DNA from: JAIVJG01 sp964236735
GTDB taxonomy: Bacteria > Acidobacteriota > Blastocatellia > Pyrinomonadales > Pyrinomonadaceae
Direction of reading: 5' to 3'
NCBI GenBank assembly: GCA_964236735.1
Contig: CAXSFM010000006.1
Span: 196,777 to 260,776 of the forward strand
Length of the DNA stretch: 64,000 nucleotides
In this document: positions 18,439 through 27,067 of the stretch, piece by piece
Layout of the letters: every line of letters begins with the position of its first letter
Numbering within the stretch: position 1 is the stretch's first letter
Position numbers and translations under genes: made by a program
The notes under the pieces: model-generated
Seen by the model: the letters and a program-made list of their open reading frames with translations, nothing else
What the model was told of the DNA's origin: nothing
The model's database searches: none

Positions 18439-19023
18439 TCAGTTGATGTTGACGGTCGCACCCTTGATCGTCATCGTGCCCGACGCTTGCAGCGTCATGT
18501 CGCCGGACGACTTGATCTCGACGGTCGTCGCGTCAACCTTCACCGTGCCCGAAGAGGCCGTGACCTCAACGTCGCCGCTCTGGCAGGTGACTTGAATTTT
18601 TTTGTTGGCTGCGTCCCAGACAATCCGGCATTCGTCGTCCTTACTCGTAATCTCGATCTTCTCCTTCCCATCCGTGTCGTCGAGCTTGACGATGTGGCCG
18701 CTCCGCGATTTGATGAACCGCCAGTTGTTCTCCTTCGCGTTGCCGTCGTCGGGCGGCGGCTCGTCCGTCTTGCTCCACAGAGAGCCGAGGATGTAAGGGC
18801 GTCGCACGTCGCCGAGTTCAAACGCGACGAGCACTTCATCGCCGACTTCGGGACGGAAGAACATTCCGCGTTGCGCGCCGGCCATCGGCGTGACGAGCCG
18901 CGCCCAATCGCTCTCCTGATCGCCGAGGTACGGGTACTTGACCTTGATGCGCCCGATCTTTTCATCGTCTTCGAGGTCAGTTACGATACCGATCACGATG
19001 CCGTTGACCTGTTGCCCTGCCAT
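18439..19023 (-). CDS. spike protein with gp5/VgrG-type OB domain and beta-helix (Afp8 C-terminal half)
   Basis: 194 residues. Residues ~5-90 form the gp5/baseplate V OB-fold: GIVIGIVTDLEDDEKIGRIK, VKYPYLGDQESDWARLVTPM, GDEVLVAFELGDVRRPYILG. From ~105 onward short repeats (DVEVTASSGTVKVDATTVEI, MTLQASGTMTIKGATVNI) mark the triple-stranded beta-helix needle. In Afp8 and VgrG the hub and spike are one chain; here they are two genes, the hub being encoded by the preceding gene. Confidence 0.93.
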   Translation of the reverse strand: MAGQQVNGIVIGIVTDLEDDEKIGRIKVKYPYLGDQESDWARLVTPMAGAQRGMFFRPEVGDEVLVAFELGDVRRPYILGSLWSKTDEPPPDDGNAKENNWRFIKSRSGHIVKLDDTDGKEKIEITSKDDECRIVWDAANKKIQVTCQSGDVEVTASSGTVKVDATTVEIKSSGDMTLQASGTMTIKGATVNIN

Positions 19024-19056
19024 CCGATTTTCCCGTGCCCTGCTGCTGCTGTCGTC

Positions 19057-20193
19057 CTATTTAAGTTCTTCGCGGCGACACTCGAAGTGCGTCGTGTAGC
19101 CGCCGTCATTGATGGCGTGCGTCGTCGAGATGACGAAGTAACGCCCGCTGAAACGGTCGCCCATGCCCTCTATCTCGACGACGCCGCCCGCGCGCAAGTC
19201 GGGGAGGCCGACGGTCGTGCCGTTACCTTTCAGCATATCCTTGGCGATGTGTTCGAGCGTCTCGCGCGCCAGTTTCTCGGCCTCTTCCTTGCTGTTGATG
19301 GGACGGTCAGCGATGACCTCTTTGCGCTCCTTGAAAGACTGTTCGAGCGCTTGCTGCCGTCCCTTTTCACCAACGCCCTTCGTCGCTAAATCGCTGCGCT
19401 TGGCGGTGGCCTCAATCGGCTCTTTTTTCTTTGTATCCCAGCCTCTGACCGTGACCTCGCTGACCTGCCGCGCCGTCGTCAACTCCGGCTGAAACTCGAC
19501 GAGAGACTTGCCGTAGGAGAGCTTGTAGGTGACACGCTTGATGTCCACCGACGGGCCGAAGTAAAGCTGGCTCTGCCCCGACTGCCCGTTCTGCCCCGTC
19601 TCTTCGACGAAGAGGTCGTAGCCGACGCGGCGCGCGCGCTCCATCAAAAAAATAATGTCGTACTGGTTGTCCTGAAAGACGTATTCATACTTCTCTTCAG
19701 ACGCCGCCGCCGTCTGGTCGGTGCGGACGTTGATGCTCAGGCGCGCGCCGATCTGCGTGGCGATCTGGCTGTCGCTCATCTTCTCGTAGGCGTTCGACTT
19801 CTGCTCGGTGCGGAGGCGATGCAGCAAGTTGAGGCCGCTGATGGCGAGCGTCGGTTGCCCCGCCGCCGGAAAACTGGGGCGCAGCGAAGTGATCTCGCCC
19901 TTAATCATCAAACGCAGGCGGTCGCGCCCGAAGTAGCCCATCCACAACTCCAACTCTTTGCCGGGGTCGAACAAGTCGTGGTCTATGTATTTGTAGGCGC
20001 GCTTCCCGGCGTCCCAGTTGTTGATGGTGATCTCGAAGCTGTCAATCTCTTGCAGGTTGTCCTTGTACGAGACCTGCACGATGTCGCGCACCACGTCTTT
20101 GCCGAGCGGGCGACCGCGCAGCTTGACCTCGAAGGTCGGGACGTAGAATTCCTGTCCCTGAAAAATCGGAATGGCTTCAAGGTTCGCGCTCAT
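19057..20193 (-). CDS. hub protein, gp27/gpD-like (Afp8 N-terminal half)
   Basis: 378 residues. Typical phage late-control D / gp27 features: FEVKLRGRPLGKDVVRDIVQ near the start, WMGYFGRDRLRLMIKGEITS, then the conserved SDSQIATQIGARL and DNQYDIIFLMERARRVGYDL segments, and a C-terminal LPDLRAGGVVEIEGMGDRFS leading to YFVISTTHAINDGGYTTHF. The hub trimer joins the inner tube to the spike. Its ATG overlaps the stop of the LysM gene (ATGA), so the two are probably translated together. Confidence 0.92.
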   Translation of the reverse strand: MSANLEAIPIFQGQEFYVPTFEVKLRGRPLGKDVVRDIVQVSYKDNLQEIDSFEITINNWDAGKRAYKYIDHDLFDPGKELELWMGYFGRDRLRLMIKGEITSLRPSFPAAGQPTLAISGLNLLHRLRTEQKSNAYEKMSDSQIATQIGARLSINVRTDQTAAASEEKYEYVFQDNQYDIIFLMERARRVGYDLFVEETGQNGQSGQSQLYFGPSVDIKRVTYKLSYGKSLVEFQPELTTARQVSEVTVRGWDTKKKEPIEATAKRSDLATKGVGEKGRQQALEQSFKERKEVIADRPINSKEEAEKLARETLEHIAKDMLKGNGTTVGLPDLRAGGVVEIEGMGDRFSGRYFVISTTHAINDGGYTTHFECRREELK

Positions 20194-20888
20194 CTCTTCA
20201 CAGCCTGCGCGCCGAACACGTCGGTCGGCGGAATCTCAAGCACCGTGCCGGGCACGAGCCGGCGCGGATTCTTGACCACATTGCGGTTGGCATCAGCGAT
20301 GCGCCGCCACTCTTCGGGGTCGTTGTAGGCTTCGGCGGCGATTTTCGAGAGCGTGTCGCCGCGCTCGACGACGCGCTGCTTCGTGTGATCCGCCGACTGC
20401 AAATTCAACTCGGCGATTTGCTCTTCGAGCGTCTTGTACTCGCGGAACGCGACCGAGAGCGTGGCACGTAGGGGGATGCCGAGCGGGTTGAAGAGCGTGA
20501 ACTTTTGCTGCACGCTCTCGACGATGGCCTTGAACGAAAGGCCGAGTCCCCAGATGAAACGGATGCGCGGCGGCGCGTGCGTGCGCGGCTGAATCTTGCA
20601 GAGTTGATAGATGGTGTTCGTCATCAAGCGCACGTCGAGCGCGGCTTCGCCCATGCCCTCGCCCGTCGTGTCGTAGAAGAGGTCGAGCGTTAGCCGCTCG
20701 TTCTGTCCCCGTATGAATTGAAGAATCGGCGAGTCGAGTCCGGGGATGGCGATCTCGGCAATCTGCGCGCCCTTGGCGAGCGTGTATTCGGGCGGGTTGA
20801 ATTGCACGGGAATGATGGGCGGCAACCCGCGCGCGAGGTCAACCGCCTCGCGGTCTAAAATCTCGATGATGGCCTTGACCAGAGACAC
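20190..20888 (-). CDS. LysM-domain tube-initiator/baseplate protein (Afp7-like)
   Basis: 232 residues from a GTG with GAGG 7 nt upstream. The N-terminal ~150 residues follow the Afp7/gp53-like pattern (PIIPVQFNPPEYTLAKGAQI, LTLDLFYDT). The C-terminal ~55 residues are a LysM domain: RVVERGDTLSKIAAEAYNDP, WRRIADANRNVVKNPRRL, PGTVLEIPP. In contractile tails this protein caps the baseplate hub and starts the tube. The TGA overlaps the hub gene start by four bases. Confidence 0.93.
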   Translation of the reverse strand: MSLVKAIIEILDREAVDLARGLPPIIPVQFNPPEYTLAKGAQIAEIAIPGLDSPILQFIRGQNERLTLDLFYDTTGEGMGEAALDVRLMTNTIYQLCKIQPRTHAPPRIRFIWGLGLSFKAIVESVQQKFTLFNPLGIPLRATLSVAFREYKTLEEQIAELNLQSADHTKQRVVERGDTLSKIAAEAYNDPEEWRRIADANRNVVKNPRRLVPGTVLEIPPTDVFGAQAVKR

Positions 20889-20964
20889 TAGCTGACCTCA
20901 CTTCCGAACGTTTCAAACGCTTCACGCGCCGGCACAATTCAACCTCACGCCCGTCGCCTGTCTC

Positions 20965-21162
20965 TCACTCGCCGACGCGCGACGGTGGGGCAGTTCCGCG
21001 CCTGAGCGTGGTCGCCTCGCGGACTTTGTGCGCCTCGCGCCGCTTCTCTTCGAGACGCTGCAAGACCTTGCCGACGAGCTTCTCCACTTGCCGCTCCGTC
21101 AACGGCAACTCGCCGTCCATGACTGTCACTTCAGTCGTCAACTCTTCGATATGCACGGGCAT
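20965..21162 (-). CDS. small eCIS protein, DUF5908-like
   Basis: 65 residues. It starts MPVHIEELTTEVTVMDGELP, then a charged helix LTERQVEKLVGKVLQRLEEK. Small proteins with an MPxxIxEL start sit at this position, between tube and LysM genes, in many eCIS loci (DUF5908 family by my recollection). Function is unknown. GAGG lies 9 nt upstream of the ATG. The gene is short but well placed in the operon, with gaps of 11 and 76 bases to its neighbours. Confidence 0.65.
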   Translation of the reverse strand: MPVHIEELTTEVTVMDGELPLTERQVEKLVGKVLQRLEEKRREAHKVREATTLRRGTAPPSRVGE

Positions 21163-21173
21163 TTGTCTTCACC

Positions 21174-21614
21174 TCATTTCCGACGCTCCAATCCGTGATG
21201 GCATAGCTCCAGCGTCTCGACCGCGACGTTGCTCTGCATGGCGTTCAACTCCGGCCCCAGCCACTTGCAAGGAAAGGCGTCGCTGAACTGCCACTCCATC
21301 ACCGACTTCCCGCCCGACGGGTCGCGCACGACGATTGAGCCGCTCCGCGTCCGCACCTTCCCGCGCGTCAGGTCCCAGTACCAATCCCACATCTCGCGAT
21401 CCACGATGCCGCGCTTGAGGACGAGATTCGCCTGCTTCGTGCGCGTTGGAAACTTCAGGAGATGCGTGTTTGTCCCGCCTTCGGCGTAGTCCTGCACTTC
21501 GGTCTCCATCTGGAGGCCGGTGCAATCGCTGAAGCCCGCGACCGAAAGATCGTCGAGCTTGATCTCGAAGCGAAAGGCCACGAAGGGGTCTTGGCGCGTG
21601 CCGGTCTCAGCCAC
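21174..21614 (-). CDS. inner tube protein 2 (Afp1/Afp5, gp19-like)
   Basis: 146 residues from a GTG that gives (M)AETGTRQDPFVAFRFEIKL, matching the start of the other tube protein (MAQTGSRNDPYAAFNF). GGAGGG lies 5 nt before this GTG, and it overlaps the stop of the sheath gene by eight bases; an ATG seven codons further upstream is less likely. Family signatures include VAGFSDCTGLQMETEVQDY, the LVLKRGIVDREMWDWY segment and WQFSDAFPCKWLGPELNA. It forms hexameric rings of the inner tube. In Afp the second tube variant is the layer next to the hub; whether that holds here is inference. Confidence 0.93.
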   Translation of the reverse strand: MAETGTRQDPFVAFRFEIKLDDLSVAGFSDCTGLQMETEVQDYAEGGTNTHLLKFPTRTKQANLVLKRGIVDREMWDWYWDLTRGKVRTRSGSIVVRDPSGGKSVMEWQFSDAFPCKWLGPELNAMQSNVAVETLELCHHGLERRK

Positions 21615-23358
21615 TCTGCCCTCCCTTCGACTCAAGAATTTCCGTGCCCGACTCGGTCTTGCCGATGCGGACGACGACGAACTCGGCAGGCCACGGCGGC
21701 AGCACGCCGATCTGACAAATCATTCTTCCGGCGTCGGTCTCTTCGGGCGTGTTCGTCGTCTCGTCGCAACGGACGGAGTAAGCTTCCTCTGAAGTCGCGC
21801 CATCGAGCATCCCGCGCCGCCACAGCCAGCCGAGAAAATTGCGTGCGACGCGATCCACCTCGCGCCATAAGTCCGGGTTGTTCGGCTCGAAGACCGTCCA
21901 CTGCGTCTGCTCGTCAATCGCCTCCTCGATCATAATCAGGAGGCGGCGCACGTTGACGAATCGCCACTCCGCATCGCTGCTCAGGGTTCGCGCGCCCGCG
22001 ACGCGCACGCCGCGCCCGCGAAACTCGCGGATGCAGTTGACGCCCTGCTCGTTCAAGTCGCCGTGCGCGATGTCGTCGAGTTGGACGCACACGTCCTTCA
22101 CCAATTCAAGCTCCGCGTTGGCGGGCGGCTTATGCACGCCGACGCGCCGGTCGCCGCGCGCATAGACGCCCGCGATGTGCCCCGACGGCGGGACGGCGCG
22201 CAGCAGTCCCCGCAGCCTCAAAGGGTCTGGCACGAGCACCCACGGGAAATAGAGCGCGGCATATTTCGTGTCGAAGTTCGTGCGCCAAGCGGCGACGCGC
22301 TGCTGGCTCAGGTCGTCGCGATGCGGGTCGAGGATGGGCGGGTCGAGGATGGCGACGCGATCTTTGAGCGTCTCACAGTGCGCGACGAGAGCGCGTTGAA
22401 GAAAGAGCGTCTCGTCGTTGCTGAAGTCAGGCGCGAACTCAAGCGGCTCGTCCGGCAGGGGCGGTGGCTCCGGCTCACGGCAGAGCGACGCGCAGTCGGG
22501 CAGCGGCACTCGCTGTTGAGCGGGTGCGTCCCTGTCTTTCGGCATGATGTCGGGCATCGCCACGATGCTAACCTCGTCAATCTGCGCGAGAGCCGCGAGT
22601 CCCCAGGGCTGTTCGGCGGGCGAGCCTCCGCCGGTGAACTGTTCGAGCGTTAAAGTCCGCAATCCGTCCGCGCCTGCCGCGAGCCGTCCCAGCCCTACTT
22701 TCAAATTGCCGGCAGCCGGGTCGGGCGTGTTGGCGGGGAAGCCTGCGGGCGAAAAAAGATTCTGCGCCTCGACGAGCCGCGAGCCGTTCCGCTTATCAAT
22801 AAGCCGCAAGCCATTCTGTTGACCGTTGATGACGTGCTCGACGTAGCGCGCGTCGTCGGTGCGGAGCGAAAGGTCGCGCCAGATTTCACGCGCGTTGCCG
22901 AGCCGCAGGATGAGCGTGAAACGGTCGCGCGTGATGAGCGAGACGGAGAAAGTAATCTGCTCTCCGCTCGTGCCGGGATTCGGATAGACGCGCGCGACGC
23001 CCTCGCTCGTGACGACTCGGCTGATCGCTCTTAGGCGAAGCGTCGGCGTGCCGGACTCATCGTGCATGTCGAAAGTGGCCTGGCGCGCGGTTGCGTCGTC
23101 TGCGACGCGCACGACCCAGCAGGTCTGCCCGCCGTTGGCGAAGAAGCCTTCGACCGCGTAGGCGAGATAAGCTTGCGGCGTGTGCGCGCCGAAGACGCTC
23201 GCGAACTGCGTCATGCTCTCGACCTTGATTGGCGTCTGCAAGGGGCCAGCGGCGGCGATGCCGACGAAGCCCGCGATGTCCGTGCGAAGCGGCACGAGCG
23301 CGGGCGAGCGCGTGTCGAGCCACTCGAAATAGACGCCGGGTGTGGTGTAAGCCAACAT
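21607..23358 (-). CDS. contractile sheath protein 2 (larger paralogue)
   Basis: 583 residues starting MLAYTTPGVYFEWLDTRSPA; an upstream in-frame ATG at 23445 would run through a hairpin and into the tube gene and is rejected. The family C-terminus is clear: GVNCIREFRGRGVRVAGART, then WRFVNVRRLLIMIEEAIDEQ and TQWTVFEPNNPDLW. The N-terminal AYLAYAVEGFFANGGQTCWV segment is also conserved. Residues ~285-340 are an insertion with Pro- and Glu-rich stretches (PEPPPLPDEPLEF) absent from sheath 1. Sheath subunits wrap the tube and contract to drive it. Its stop overlaps the next tube gene, so sheath and tube are paired. Confidence 0.93.
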   Translation of the reverse strand: MLAYTTPGVYFEWLDTRSPALVPLRTDIAGFVGIAAAGPLQTPIKVESMTQFASVFGAHTPQAYLAYAVEGFFANGGQTCWVVRVADDATARQATFDMHDESGTPTLRLRAISRVVTSEGVARVYPNPGTSGEQITFSVSLITRDRFTLILRLGNAREIWRDLSLRTDDARYVEHVINGQQNGLRLIDKRNGSRLVEAQNLFSPAGFPANTPDPAAGNLKVGLGRLAAGADGLRTLTLEQFTGGGSPAEQPWGLAALAQIDEVSIVAMPDIMPKDRDAPAQQRVPLPDCASLCREPEPPPLPDEPLEFAPDFSNDETLFLQRALVAHCETLKDRVAILDPPILDPHRDDLSQQRVAAWRTNFDTKYAALYFPWVLVPDPLRLRGLLRAVPPSGHIAGVYARGDRRVGVHKPPANAELELVKDVCVQLDDIAHGDLNEQGVNCIREFRGRGVRVAGARTLSSDAEWRFVNVRRLLIMIEEAIDEQTQWTVFEPNNPDLWREVDRVARNFLGWLWRRGMLDGATSEEAYSVRCDETTNTPEETDAGRMICQIGVLPPWPAEFVVVRIGKTESGTEILESKGGQSG

Positions 23359-23375
23359 AAAATTTCCGCGCCTTG

Positions 23376-23403
23376 GGAGCGCGGGCATCCCTGCCCGCGC
23401 TCC
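23376..23403. repeat. perfect 12-bp GC-rich hairpin between tube 1 and sheath 2
   Basis: GGAGCGCGGGCA pairs with TGCCCGCGCTCC with four bases between them. In the transcript (minus strand) the loop is GGGA, a GNRA tetraloop. It begins 8 bases after the tube stop and ends 18 bases before the sheath ATG. No U-run follows in the transcript, so it is not a classic terminator. It resembles REP-type elements; an mRNA-stability or processing role is inference. Confidence 0.75.
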
Positions 23404-23410
23404 GCAGGCA

Positions 23411-23848
23411 TTACTCCAGTTCGATACCCTCGCAGACCAGCTCAAGCGTCTCGATGGCGACCTCGTTGGTCTTGGCGTTGAAGGCCGGGCCGTCCCACTT
23501 GCGCGGCCACGCTTCGCGGAAGTTCCAGCGCAGAGCCTCCTGCCGCGCCTCGTTCAAGAGCACGATGGAGCCGGACTGCCGCTCGGTCTGGCCGTCGAGC
23601 ACTTTCTTGCGCCACTGCCAGAGTTCCTTGCTGTCGGTGAAGCCGCGCTTGAGGGTGATATTGCCGAACTTTTTCAGGCCGGGCAGCTTCTTGACCGTGA
23701 TGTCGAGATTACCCGTGCGGTACTCGATAGCGTCGGTCTCCGTGTTGACGCCGGTGCATTCGGAGAAGCCCGCGACCGTCACGTTGTCTATCTCGACGAT
23801 GAAGTTGAAAGCCGCATACGGGTCGTTGCGGCTGCCGGTTTGAGCCAT
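23411..23848 (-). CDS. inner tube protein 1 (Afp1/gp19-like)
   Basis: 145 residues. Two ATGs are adjacent; the second is chosen because AGGAGG lies 6 nt upstream of it and only 3 nt from the first. Key segments: TGSRNDPYAAFNFIVEIDNV, VAGFSECTGVNTETDAIEYR, ITLKRGFTDSKELWQWRKK, ARQEALRWNFREAWPRKWDG and the closing EVAIETLELVCEGIELE. This is the main-type tube subunit with the usual length. It lies directly after sheath 1, and a stable hairpin follows its stop codon. Confidence 0.95.
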   Translation of the reverse strand: MAQTGSRNDPYAAFNFIVEIDNVTVAGFSECTGVNTETDAIEYRTGNLDITVKKLPGLKKFGNITLKRGFTDSKELWQWRKKVLDGQTERQSGSIVLLNEARQEALRWNFREAWPRKWDGPAFNAKTNEVAIETLELVCEGIELE

Positions 23849-23867
23849 CATTCACCTCCTCGGCGTC

Positions 23868-25445
23868 TCACTGTTTCGCATCCACCGTCTTCTGGCTGAT
23901 GCGGAAGATGACGAACTCGGCGGGCTTCACCGGCGCGATGCCGATGTAGCAGACGAGCCGCCCGTTATCTATGTCGTCCTGCGTCATGGTCGTGCGGTCG
24001 CACTTCACGAAGAACGCTTCCTCCTGCTTGAGTCCCATCAGCGCGCCGCTATGCCAGACGCCGATCAGGAAGTTCGTGACGCTGCGCCGCACGCGCGACC
24101 AGAGCGGCTCGTCGTTCGGCTCGAAGACGACCCACTGCGTGCCCTCGTCTATGGACTCTTCGATGAAGATGAAGAGTCGCCGGACGTTGACGTACTTCCA
24201 CTGCCCGTCCGAAGACATCGTGCGCGCGCCCCACAGGCGGATGCCGCGCCGCGCCGAGCGGAAGTCGCGGATGCAGTTGACGCCCTGCGGGTTGAGCACG
24301 TCCTGCATCCCGTCGGTGACGGGGAATTCAAGGTTGGTCGCGTCGCGCACAACTTCGTTGGCGGGCGCTTTATGGACGCCGCGCTCGATGTCCGTGCGCG
24401 CGATGATGCCGGTGACGTGGCCGGTCGGCGGGATGACCCGCACGTCGTTGAGCGACGGATCGAAGACTTCAATCCAAGGGTAGTAGAAGGCCGCGTACTG
24501 CGTGTCGCGACGAGCGGGGAGCGCGCCGGCGTCGCTACGCCCCTGCGTGGTCGAGATGATGCCGAAGCGATCCTTGAGCCGCTCGCACTGGTTGATGACT
24601 TCGTCCGTCACCGACCCCAACCCCGCGCGCACTTCGTCGGGTGCGAGCAGGAGCGAGATTTCGTCAATCGTCTCCAAAACGGCGAGGCCGCGCCCGCGTC
24701 CCAGCAGTTCGTTCGGCAAGCCCGCAATCGGATTCATGTCGCCTTGAAAATCTGCGACGGCGAGCGCGCTACCGTCGCTGCCGTTGCTGCCGAGCGCGGT
24801 GAATGCTTGCGCCGGCAGCGGAGCCGGATTAGGCGGCGTGGCGCTCCACTCGACGCGCACGAGTTTCGAGGCCGAGTTGAGCACGACGAGGATGTTGTTG
24901 CTCGCGCCCTCCTGCTCGGTCAGGTTGTCGAAGACTTCGAACACGTCCGGCGCGCAACGCTTGGGGTTAGCGAGATCAAGCGGGTTGGTCGAGGTCGGGT
25001 CAACGAAGTCGGCGGGCGCGGGCGGATTTTTGAAGTAGAGCAGGCTCACGCGGAACAGAGGCGTGGCGGGCCGCGAGCGCGTTCCCGCGTCAACCTTGAC
25101 CATGATGTTGTTGCCCCATGCTCCGCGTCCGGTTGCCAGCAGCGACAGATTGCCAATCGCGCCCGAAGTGGCGACCGCGTTGCCCGCCGCGACGCGCGCC
25201 ACGAAGCAGCGTTTGCCGCCGTTGTCGAAGAAGCCTTGAATCGCGTAGGCGAGATACGAGAGGTCTGGGACGTAGCCGCCGTACCAGCGTTGGAATTGGA
25301 GCCAGCTTGTAATCAGCAGAGGATATTCGGGGCCGCGCTCGGTCGCTCCGACGAACCCTGCGGTGCTGGTGCTCACGCCTTCGATGGGCACGGGGCCGGT
25401 GCTGATCTCTTCCACATAGACACCGGGCGAAAGATACTCTGGCAT
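23868..25445 (-). CDS. contractile sheath protein 1 (Afp2-4-like)
   Basis: 525 residues. It begins MPEYLSPGVYVEEISTGPVP and has the sheath signatures IEGVSTSTAGFVGATERGPE, YLAYAIQGFFDNGGKRCFVA, ERGVHKAPANEVVRDATNLE, GVNCIRDFRSARRGIRLWGA, and the C-terminal WKYVNVRRLFIFIEESIDEG followed by WVVFEPNDEPLW. The C-terminal domain makes the inter-subunit mesh and contacts the tube. AAGGAG lies 7 nt before the ATG. The gene order sheath-tube-sheath-tube differs from the tube-first order of Afp. Confidence 0.95.
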   Translation of the reverse strand: MPEYLSPGVYVEEISTGPVPIEGVSTSTAGFVGATERGPEYPLLITSWLQFQRWYGGYVPDLSYLAYAIQGFFDNGGKRCFVARVAAGNAVATSGAIGNLSLLATGRGAWGNNIMVKVDAGTRSRPATPLFRVSLLYFKNPPAPADFVDPTSTNPLDLANPKRCAPDVFEVFDNLTEQEGASNNILVVLNSASKLVRVEWSATPPNPAPLPAQAFTALGSNGSDGSALAVADFQGDMNPIAGLPNELLGRGRGLAVLETIDEISLLLAPDEVRAGLGSVTDEVINQCERLKDRFGIISTTQGRSDAGALPARRDTQYAAFYYPWIEVFDPSLNDVRVIPPTGHVTGIIARTDIERGVHKAPANEVVRDATNLEFPVTDGMQDVLNPQGVNCIRDFRSARRGIRLWGARTMSSDGQWKYVNVRRLFIFIEESIDEGTQWVVFEPNDEPLWSRVRRSVTNFLIGVWHSGALMGLKQEEAFFVKCDRTTMTQDDIDNGRLVCYIGIAPVKPAEFVIFRISQKTVDAKQ

Positions 25446-25466
25446 GTTGAATCTCCTTAACTCGGT

Positions 25467-26387
25467 CTAAGGAAACCGAAAGGTCGGCACAAACACGGTA
25501 GCCCGCGGCTGCACCAGTTGATTGACTTGCGTCCGCGTGCGACCGTCGGGCAGCCGCGCCGTCACGTCCGCCGCGAACGCCGCCTGATTCACGTCGAAAT
25601 AATAGAACCAGCTTCCGTCGCTCTCCGTTTTCGTCGCGCCCGTCATTCCCTGCACCTCGACGGTCGCGCCGGGAATCACGCCGCCCGCGTCCGTCAACAC
25701 GAACCCGCGCAGAGACGCCTGCGCGAGGCCGGACTCGCTTCCCTGCACGACATGTACGTTGGCGATGTTCTCGACCGACCCGTCGGGGAACGTGACGCGC
25801 ACGCTCAGGCTCGCCGACGGTTGCGTGTCCGGGAAGACGAGCGCCCACTGTCCCGTCTCGTCCGTCAGGTAAGAGTCGGTGACGCCCGCGGCTTCGACAC
25901 GCGCGCCCGCGAGTCCGCGCCCGCCCGTCGCATGAAGCCCGCCGCGCAGGAGTGTCAGGCCGCGCCCGCCCGACAGTGTGCCGCCGTTCGGGAACGGGTA
26001 ATTGAAGCCGGGTTGCAGGTCGAAGAAAGTCGCGCGCTCAGGTGTCGGCAGCGCGACGGTCTGCTCCTGCGTCTGGTAGTAACGGCTCTCGACGCGCACG
26101 ACATAACTTCCCGCGTCGAGAGCCGCCTGTCGCACGGAGCCGTCGGGCTGTCTGATGGCGTTGAAGAAGATGTGATAGCCGCTGCCGTTGCGTTGCACGA
26201 TCAACTCCAGAGGCCGCGCGAAGTCTTGTCGCAGTCCAAGGACGATGCGCGCGACGACGAAGAGCCTGACGGGTTCGAGCGGTCTCGGATGAAAGCCGCG
26301 CGTACCGCGCGAACGCGCGAAGCGGTCTTCGAGATCGAAGATGAGCGTCGCCGTCTGTCTTCTCAGTTCGTAGATTGCTGCCGACAT
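25467..26387 (-). CDS. eCIS protein with two carboxypeptidase-regulatory-like beta domains
   Basis: 306 residues from MSAAIYELRRQTATLIFDLE (GAAGAG 6 nt upstream); longer in-frame starts overlap the DUF4255 gene and are rejected. The first ~110 residues are unassigned. Residues ~140-195 and ~225-290 each hold a beta-sandwich of the carboxypeptidase-regulatory/Cna-B type: RGLAGARVEAAGVTDSYLTD, ETGQWALVFPD, and AGGVIPGATVEVQGMTGATK, ESDGSWFYYFD. It ends in VQPRATVFVPTFRFP. It lies between the tail terminator and sheath genes, so it may belong to the cap end, or decorate the particle surface. Function unknown. Confidence 0.65.
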   Translation of the reverse strand: MSAAIYELRRQTATLIFDLEDRFARSRGTRGFHPRPLEPVRLFVVARIVLGLRQDFARPLELIVQRNGSGYHIFFNAIRQPDGSVRQAALDAGSYVVRVESRYYQTQEQTVALPTPERATFFDLQPGFNYPFPNGGTLSGGRGLTLLRGGLHATGGRGLAGARVEAAGVTDSYLTDETGQWALVFPDTQPSASLSVRVTFPDGSVENIANVHVVQGSESGLAQASLRGFVLTDAGGVIPGATVEVQGMTGATKTESDGSWFYYFDVNQAAFAADVTARLPDGRTRTQVNQLVQPRATVFVPTFRFP

Positions 26388-26394
26388 AAACTCT

Positions 26395-27024
26395 TCATCC
26401 CGCCGCGACCGCGTCCGGGTCTTCGCTGAATCCCGCGATGCGCTCGACGACGCGGGCGTGTTCCGGCGTGCGCCGCGAATCAATTCGCGTGACGCGGATG
26501 AGATAACAAACCGACAGGCGGTAAGGCTCGCGCAGAGCCTCCCAGATGCGCGTTAACTCTTCGAGCGTCAGGCGGCAGAAGATGACGCGCAGTTCCTCGA
26601 AAATGTCGTTGGCGGCGTCTTGCAGGACGATGGTCGCGTTGTCGTAGAAGACCTGCATGGATTTACCGAGGAGCATGTGGTCGGCCTCGCCCGACTGCGC
26701 GAACGGTGTCACGAGAAAGTAAAAGTTCAAGGTCAGAGGCGGAAACTGGAGCGACTCTCTCGCATTCTGGCCGGGCGCGGGCGGCGGCGGTTGGACGCGC
26801 GCCCTCTGCGGCGGCTGGTTCTTGGCGTGCTCGTTCTCCGTGATGTGATAGAGCCAGAGCGAGAGACGGTTGGCGGCGTCGCGCGCCGTCTCGGTCGGGT
26901 TGCGGAAAACAATCGCCGCCTCGCTGCCGACGATGGGACGGACGACCGGGTCGGCGTCGTAGGCCTCCCAGAGAATCCGCCGCAACGCCTCGCTCACGGC
27001 GGCCACCACCATGTAGTCGCTCAT
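26395..27024 (-). CDS. DUF4255 protein, probable tail terminator/cap (Afp16/Pvc16-like)
   Basis: 209 residues. It starts MSDYMVVAAVSEALRRILWE and has the family core AIVFRNPTETARDAANRLSL followed by WLYHITENEHAKN, then FPPLTLNFYFLVTPFAQSGE and DHMLLGKSMQVFYDNATI. The Pvc16_N (DUF4255) family ends tube and sheath growth at the tip far from the baseplate. A Pro-rich insertion lies near 78-88. GGAG lies 5 nt before the ATG. Being near the start of the operon agrees with other eCIS. Confidence 0.92.
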   Translation of the reverse strand: MSDYMVVAAVSEALRRILWEAYDADPVVRPIVGSEAAIVFRNPTETARDAANRLSLWLYHITENEHAKNQPPQRARVQPPPPAPGQNARESLQFPPLTLNFYFLVTPFAQSGEADHMLLGKSMQVFYDNATIVLQDAANDIFEELRVIFCRLTLEELTRIWEALREPYRLSVCYLIRVTRIDSRRTPEHARVVERIAGFSEDPDAVAAG

Positions 27025-27067
27025 CGCTTCTCCGCTTTGGCTCGCACGAACGCGCGGGCGAGTCGTC

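Noticed and set aside
21607..23445. 612-residue version of sheath 2 starting at 23445
   Set aside because: It would translate the hairpin and overlap the tube gene; the sheath family starts at MLAYTTPGVYF (23358).
25467..26483. Longer start (26483) for the regulatory-domain-like eCIS protein
   Set aside because: It overlaps the DUF4255 gene by 89 bases; the ATG at 26387 has its own ribosome site.
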